Below the pieces are notes generated by a model, which searched no databases, was not told the origin of the DNA, and was given only the letters and a program-made list of their open reading frames with translations. Made by a program: the position numbers and the translations under genes. From NCBI GenBank assembly GCA_946406585.1, contig CAMJLI010000073.1:1-9059 (forward strand): a stretch of 9,059 nucleotides of DNA, in the 5' to 3' direction. This document shows positions 5,747-9,059 of the stretch, piece by piece; within the stretch, counting starts at the first letter, position 1; each line of letters begins with the position of its first letter. Source of the DNA: an uncultured Prevotellaceae bacterium (GTDB taxonomy: Bacteria; Bacteroidota; Bacteroidia; Bacteroidales; Bacteroidaceae).

Positions 5747-6148
5747 ATGAATAATGACATGGAAAAATTAATGAGCGAGCCTAAGAACCCTTTCAGGGTG
5801 CCCGAAGGGTATTTCGACAACATCACTTCAAGGGTGATGGAGAGTATCCCTGTCAATGAGGTGAAGCTCATACCCGAAGAAAGCAAAGAAGGCAAAGAAG
5901 GCAAGAGCACTCCGCATCTATTCAGAAAGTGGCGGATTTATGCCGCTGCCGCATCCGTCTTGGTCGCCGTCTTCGGTGCAGGGCTTCTTTTCCACAACGA
6001 CAGCATGGAGCCTGACACCTCCATCGCCAAGGGAAAGACTGTGGTGCACTCTTCAAATTCTGCCAATGCAGAAAACAATGTGGACGCCATGGCTGACTAT
6101 ATCATGGCAGATGACTACGAACTATATGCTTATATGGCCTATGAATAG
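5747..6148 (+). CDS. small single-pass membrane protein, anti-sigma-like
   Basis: The protein has 133 residues. A cytoplasmic N terminus carries PFRVPEGYFDNI (15-26), a motif I recall from small membrane proteins next to ECF sigma factors in Bacteroidetes. A KEG-rich linker (47-53) follows, then basic residues (RKWR, 60-63), one hydrophobic helix (about 64-82), and an acidic C-terminal region ending in a tyrosine-rich stretch. The N-in topology and 60-residue cytoplasmic arm would suit sigma-factor capture, but that role is inference: no zinc-binding HxxxCxxC motif is present and no sigma gene is adjacent. Three in-frame ATGs occur near the start (5747, 5759, 5771); the first is chosen. The stop overlaps the next gene by 8 bases, so translation of the two is likely coupled. 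Confidence 0.8.
   Translation: MNNDMEKLMSEPKNPFRVPEGYFDNITSRVMESIPVNEVKLIPEESKEGKEGKSTPHLFRKWRIYAAAASVLVAVFGAGLLFHNDSMEPDTSIAKGKTVVHSSNSANAENNVDAMADYIMADDYELYAYMAYE
5883..5907 (+). repeat. 9-bp tandem repeat in the linker of the membrane protein
   Basis: GCAAAGAAG occurs twice in tandem (5883-5891, 5892-5900), followed by a partial third copy starting GCAAGAG. It encodes the K-E-G-K-E-G linker and keeps the reading frame when units are gained or lost. Confidence 0.6.
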
Positions 6149-6596
6149 AATTTGTATGCATGCTGCGGGTGTCGTGGTGATGCTGATGACACTTCTTGCC
6201 CTGCCTGTGAATGCTCAGGAGAGGCATATGTTTGACCCGGCAAAATTCAAGGCAGACTTGCAGAAATTCATCACCGTGGAGGCTTGCCTCACACCACATG
6301 AGGCTGCTGCATTCTTCCCGCTATATGATGAGATGAACAACAAGCAGCGCGTGCTTTACGACAAGATAAGAGACCTGAAGCGCATGAAGCCCGCCGATGA
6401 TGAGAAATGCAAGCAAGTGATAGCTGAAATCGACCGCCTGGACTTGGAAATAAAGCAAATCCAGTCCAATTACCATTCACGCTTCCTCACCATCATGAAA
6501 GCAGGAAAGCTCTTTGATGTCATCAAGGCTGAAGGCCGCTTCCACAGACAGGCCATGAGAAATGCCTCGAGAAATGCCCCATGGCCACGTAGATGA
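6141..6596 (+). CDS. secreted helical protein, possibly Spy/CpxP-like
   Basis: The protein has 151 residues. It opens with a signal peptide: short basic start, hydrophobic AAGVVVMLMTLLALPV, and the likely cleavage site VNA-Q at about residue 26. The mature part is charged and almost entirely helical. It includes CLTPHEAAAFFPLYDEMNNK and further Lys/Arg/Glu-rich heptad-like stretches, and ends in the basic APWPRR. The LTPxEAxxFFPLYxE pattern resembles Bacteroidetes periplasmic proteins loosely related to the Spy/CpxP chaperones; that relation is inferred from layout. I choose the ATG at 6141, which lies inside the end of the upstream gene (8-base overlap); an alternative at 6156 would shorten the signal peptide. 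The frame is open much further upstream, but that part lies in the preceding gene. It is the last gene before the terminator at 6640. Confidence 0.8.
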   Translation: MNRICMHAAGVVVMLMTLLALPVNAQERHMFDPAKFKADLQKFITVEACLTPHEAAAFFPLYDEMNNKQRVLYDKIRDLKRMKPADDEKCKQVIAEIDRLDLEIKQIQSNYHSRFLTIMKAGKLFDVIKAEGRFHRQAMRNASRNAPWPRR

Positions 6597-6639
6597 CATC
6601 CTTATCCTATATAGGCTACATCGCGTGGTAGCTTGTTAT

Positions 6640-6669
6640 ACGCTTCCTTCTTTGAGGGAAGCGTTTTTT
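6640..6669 (+). terminator. strong intrinsic terminator after the envelope pair
   Basis: ACGCTTCC (6640-6647) is the exact reverse complement of GGAAGCGT (6657-6664). The stem is 8 bp with a 9-base loop and runs into six T residues (6664-6669). It lies about 45 bases after the stop codon of the secreted protein and separates that unit from gyrA. Confidence 0.92.
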
Positions 6670-6808
6670 GTTTACTGTGCGCAGGCCTCAATGCCGGCAT
6701 TAATCCAACAAAACATAATTATTTATAATTTTCATAAGTTTTTCATCCTTTTCTTTTTTCATGTCGCAAAATAGTCGTAATTTTACACCTCGAAAATAAG
6801 GTCAAAAT

Positions 6809-6825
6809 CGATTACAGAGCGATTA
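6809..6825. repeat. CGATTA direct repeat upstream of gyrA
   Basis: CGATTA occurs at 6809-6814 and again at 6820-6825, with an 11-base period, about one turn of the helix. AATCG (6806-6810) and CGATT (6820-6824) also form an inverted pair. This spacing would suit a protein bound to one face of the DNA. Confidence 0.4.
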
Positions 6826-6836
6826 AATGGCCTCTA

Positions 6837-6852
6837 TGGCAATTTTTTGCCA
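6837..6852 (+). repeat. perfect hairpin in the gyrA leader region
   Basis: TGGCAA (6837-6842) pairs exactly with TTGCCA (6847-6852) around TTTT. It lies 30 bases before the gyrA ATG and has no T tract after it. It could be an operator or a structure in the 5' leader. Confidence 0.5.
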
Positions 6853-6882
6853 AAATACATATAGTAAATTTTACATCAAATA

Positions 6883-9059
6883 ATGGACGAGAATCAGACT
6901 TTTGACCAAGACCGCATTATCAAGATCAACATAGAGGAGGAGATGAAGAAATCCTACATCGACTACTCTATGTCGGTAATTGTGGCGCGCGCCTTGCCCG
7001 ACGTGAGAGATGGCTTCAAGCCAGTACACCGGAGAATACTCTATGGAATGATGGGTATTGGAAACACCAGCGACAAACCTTATAAGAAATGTGCTCGCGT
7101 GGTGGGTGAAGTTCTTGGAAAATACCATCCTCACGGCGATAGTTCTGTCTATGGGGCACTTGTGCGAATGGCTCAAGACTGGAACATGAGATATACTTTG
7201 GTGGACGGACAAGGCAACTTCGGTAGTGTCGATGGAGACTCGCCTGCTGCCATGCGTTACACTGAATGTAGATTGTCGAAAATGGGAGAGCATATCATGG
7301 ATGACCTCGACAAGGACACCGTGGACATGGACCCCAACTTCGATGGCACTTTGATAGAACCTTCCGTGATGCCTACAAAGGTGCCCAACCTGCTCGTAAA
7401 TGGTGGCAACGGCATAGCAGTGGGAATGGCTACCAACATGCCCACACACAACCTCGGAGAAGTCATCGACGGATGCTGCGCCTACATCGACAATCCTGAC
7501 ATCGACACTGATGGACTGATGCAATACATCAAGGCACCCGACTTCCCCACTGGGGCTTATATCTATGGCATACAAGGAGTTAAAGATGCCTATGAGACTG
7601 GCAGGGGGCGTATCGTGATGAGAGCCAAGGCCGAAATAGAGAGCGGCGATGCGCACGATAAGATCGTGGTGCATGAAATACCTTACGGCGTTAACAAGGC
7701 CCAACTGATTGAGTATATCGCAGACCTCGTAAAAGAAGGAAAAATAGAAGGCATTGCAAATGTAAATGATGAGTCGGGCAGGCAGGGAATGCGCATCGTT
7801 GTGGATGTGAAAAAAGATGCTAATGCCAATGTCATTCTCAACAAGCTCTTCAAGATGACGGCACTCCAAAGTTCGTTCTCTGTCAACAATATCGCATTGG
7901 TGAAAGGACGGCCAAGGCTGCTCAGCCTCAAGGAATGTGTGGGGTATTTTGTGGAACACAGGCACGACGTCACCATCCGTCGCACCAAGTACGACCTCAA
8001 AAAGGCTCAGGAGCGCGCCCACATCCTCGAAGGACTGATCATCGCTTGCGACAATATCGATGAAGTGGTGCATATCATCAGGGCGTCAAAGACACCATCT
8101 GACGCACAACGCAATCTGGAACAGAGATTCAATATTGACGAACTGCAGTCAAAGGCCATTGTAGACATGAGGCTCTCGCAACTGACAGGACTGCGCATGG
8201 ACCAACTGCATCAGGAATACGAGGAACTTGAAAAACTCATAGAATACTTGCAGTCGATACTCGACGACCCCGAGCTTTGCAAGAAAGTCATGAAAGATGA
8301 GCTGCTCGAGGTGAAAGAAAAATATGGAGACGAAAGACGCACTGAGATAAAATATTCATCAGAAGAGTTCAATCCGGAAGACTTCTATCCCAATGACCCG
8401 GTGATCATCACATTGAGCCATCTCGGATACATCAAGAGAACGTCTCTAAGTGAGTTCAAAGGACAAGCACGCGGAGGCGTGGGCAGCAAGGGCGCACGTA
8501 CAAGAGAGCAGGATTTCACCGAATACATCTATCCCGCCACGATGCACAACACCATGCTGTTCTTCACAAAGAAAGGAAGATGCTATTGGCTCAAGTGCTA
8601 TGAGATACCAGAAGGGGGAAAGGACTCCAAGGGAAGGGCAATACAAAACATGCTCAACATCGACCCGGACGACTCCGTGAATGCCATACTGAGGCTGCGT
8701 GGACTGAACGACGAGAAATTCCTCAATACCCACTTTGTGGTGTTCGCCACAAAGAGAGGTTTGGTGAAGAAAACTTGCCTCAAGTTCTACAGCAGGCCGA
8801 GGGCCATGGGTGTCAATGCCATCAACATCCTTGAAGGCGACGAGGTGGTGGACGTAAGACTGACCAACGGAAGAAACGAACTGGTACTCGCCAATAGAAA
8901 CGGCAGGGCTGTGAGATTCGAGGAAAGTGCTGTCAGGGATATGGGACGTATCGCCACCGGCGTGAGGGGCATGAGCCTCGACGGGGGCGATGATGAAGTG
9001 GTGGGCATGATTGTCGTTAATGATGCCGAAAAAGAAACCATCATGGTGGTCAGCGAGAA
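6883..9059 (+). CDS. gyrA: DNA gyrase subunit A, 3' end outside the window
   Basis: GyrA is the breakage-reunion subunit of gyrase, which introduces negative supercoils as an A2B2 complex with GyrB. The window holds 725 codons of a family usually around 820-870 residues, so most of the C-terminal domain is present. Visible landmarks are [16 protein letters not shown] (29-44), [11 protein letters not shown] (46-56), [12 protein letters not shown] (80-91, the quinolone pocket) and catalytic Y126 in AAMRYTE. The tower/coiled-coil region follows, and QARGGVG at 528-534 is a variant GyrA box opening the DNA-wrapping beta-pinwheel. The GyrA box and the quinolone-pocket sequence favour GyrA over ParC. 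The start [12 protein letters not shown] is the first ATG of the open frame. S87 matches E. coli S83; G91 sits where E. coli has D87. A long minus-strand frame opposite this gene is a codon-bias shadow. Confidence 0.97.
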   Translation, partial: MDENQTFDQDRIIKINIEEEMKKSYIDYSMSVIVARALPDVRDGFKPVHRRILYGMMGIGNTSDKPYKKCARVVGEVLGKYHPHGDSSVYGALVRMAQDWNMRYTLVDGQGNFGSVDGDSPAAMRYTECRLSKMGEHIMDDLDKDTVDMDPNFDGTLIEPSVMPTKVPNLLVNGGNGIAVGMATNMPTHNLGEVIDGCCAYIDNPDIDTDGLMQYIKAPDFPTGAYIYGIQGVKDAYETGRGRIVMRAKAEIESGDAHDKIVVHEIPYGVNKAQLIEYIADLVKEGKIEGIANVNDESGRQGMRIVVDVKKDANANVILNKLFKMTALQSSFSVNNIALVKGRPRLLSLKECVGYFVEHRHDVTIRRTKYDLKKAQERAHILEGLIIACDNIDEVVHIIRASKTPSDAQRNLEQRFNIDELQSKAIVDMRLSQLTGLRMDQLHQEYEELEKLIEYLQSILDDPELCKKVMKDELLEVKEKYGDERRTEIKYSSEEFNPEDFYPNDPVIITLSHLGYIKRTSLSEFKGQARGGVGSKGARTREQDFTEYIYPATMHNTMLFFTKKGRCYWLKCYEIPEGGKDSKGRAIQNMLNIDPDDSVNAILRLRGLNDEKFLNTHFVVFATKRGLVKKTCLKFYSRPRAMGVNAINILEGDEVVDVRLTNGRNELVLANRNGRAVRFEESAVRDMGRIATGVRGMSLDGGDDEVVGMIVVNDAEKETIMVVSE

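Larger units (their letters stand above)
6597..6882. other. intergenic region between the envelope pair and gyrA
   Basis: No gene is seen in these 286 bases. They hold the terminator at 6640-6669, a 12-base palindrome AATGCCGGCATT (6690-6701), an AT inverted repeat (6717-6730), a CGATTA direct repeat (6809-6825) and a hairpin (6837-6852). The only promoter-like -7 elements are imperfect: TAATTTTA at 6778 and TAAATTTT at 6865. I cannot place the gyrA promoter with confidence. Confidence 0.6.

Noticed and set aside
5940..6140. Long upstream extension of the secreted protein
   Set aside because: The frame is open from 5940 but overlaps the membrane protein. The signal peptide must be N-terminal, which fits the ATG at 6141.
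6404..6420. 14-base match ATGCAAGCAAGTGA shared with 3497-3510
   Set aside because: One copy is inside a coding sequence and the other just after a stop codon. There is no longer homology on either side, so chance is likely.
6871..8073. 400-codon open frame on the minus strand
   Set aside because: It lies fully opposite gyrA, which has unmistakable conserved motifs. The minus-strand product is histidine- and valine-rich with no recognisable domain, a typical codon-bias shadow.

Overview
The window reads as a chromosomal housekeeping stretch from a member of the order Bacteroidales, probably Prevotellaceae or a close relative. The evidence is the TTTG / TAnnTTTG promoter elements typical of Bacteroidetes, the absence of convincing Shine-Dalgarno sequences, the PFRVPEGYFD-type small membrane protein followed by a helical periplasmic protein, and a Bacteroidetes-like GyrA. 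Every gene I accept is on the + strand. The genus is an inference; no rRNA or other decisive marker is present.

Layout. (1) 1-180 is an AT-rich leader with a possible upstream terminator, followed by a 155-residue protein of unknown function (181-648). Its codon use differs clearly from the rest of the window, and it ends at a strong intrinsic terminator (724-763). (2) A second, two-tiered hairpin with a T tract (784-835) precedes pepD (907-2379, aminoacyl-histidine dipeptidase). A P-loop ATPase/CYTH fusion resembling eukaryotic TTD14 follows 13 bases later (2393-3496). (3) A 450-base intergenic region (3497-3946) has no convincing protein gene but holds three promoter-like sites, several perfect hairpins and a possible small-RNA unit. 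(4) truA (3947-4678, tRNA pseudouridine synthase) and a ten-helix EamA/DMT transporter (4705-5622) form a probable operon, with truA likely transcribed with almost no 5' leader. (5) A single-pass membrane protein (5747-6148) and a secreted helical protein (6141-6596) overlap by 8 bases and end at a strong terminator (6640-6669). In related genomes such pairs often lie beside an ECF sigma factor gene, but none is visible here. (6) A structured 286-base intergenic region leads into gyrA (6883 to the window edge, 725 codons present), which is open at its 3' end.

Together the genes cover dipeptide turnover (pepD), tRNA modification (truA), DNA topology (gyrA), membrane export or uptake (EamA) and an envelope-associated pair. 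The least explained parts are the 155-residue protein, the ATPase/CYTH fusion, the promoter-dense 3497-3946 region and the envelope pair without a sigma factor. No CRISPR array, insertion sequence, tRNA or rRNA is visible.
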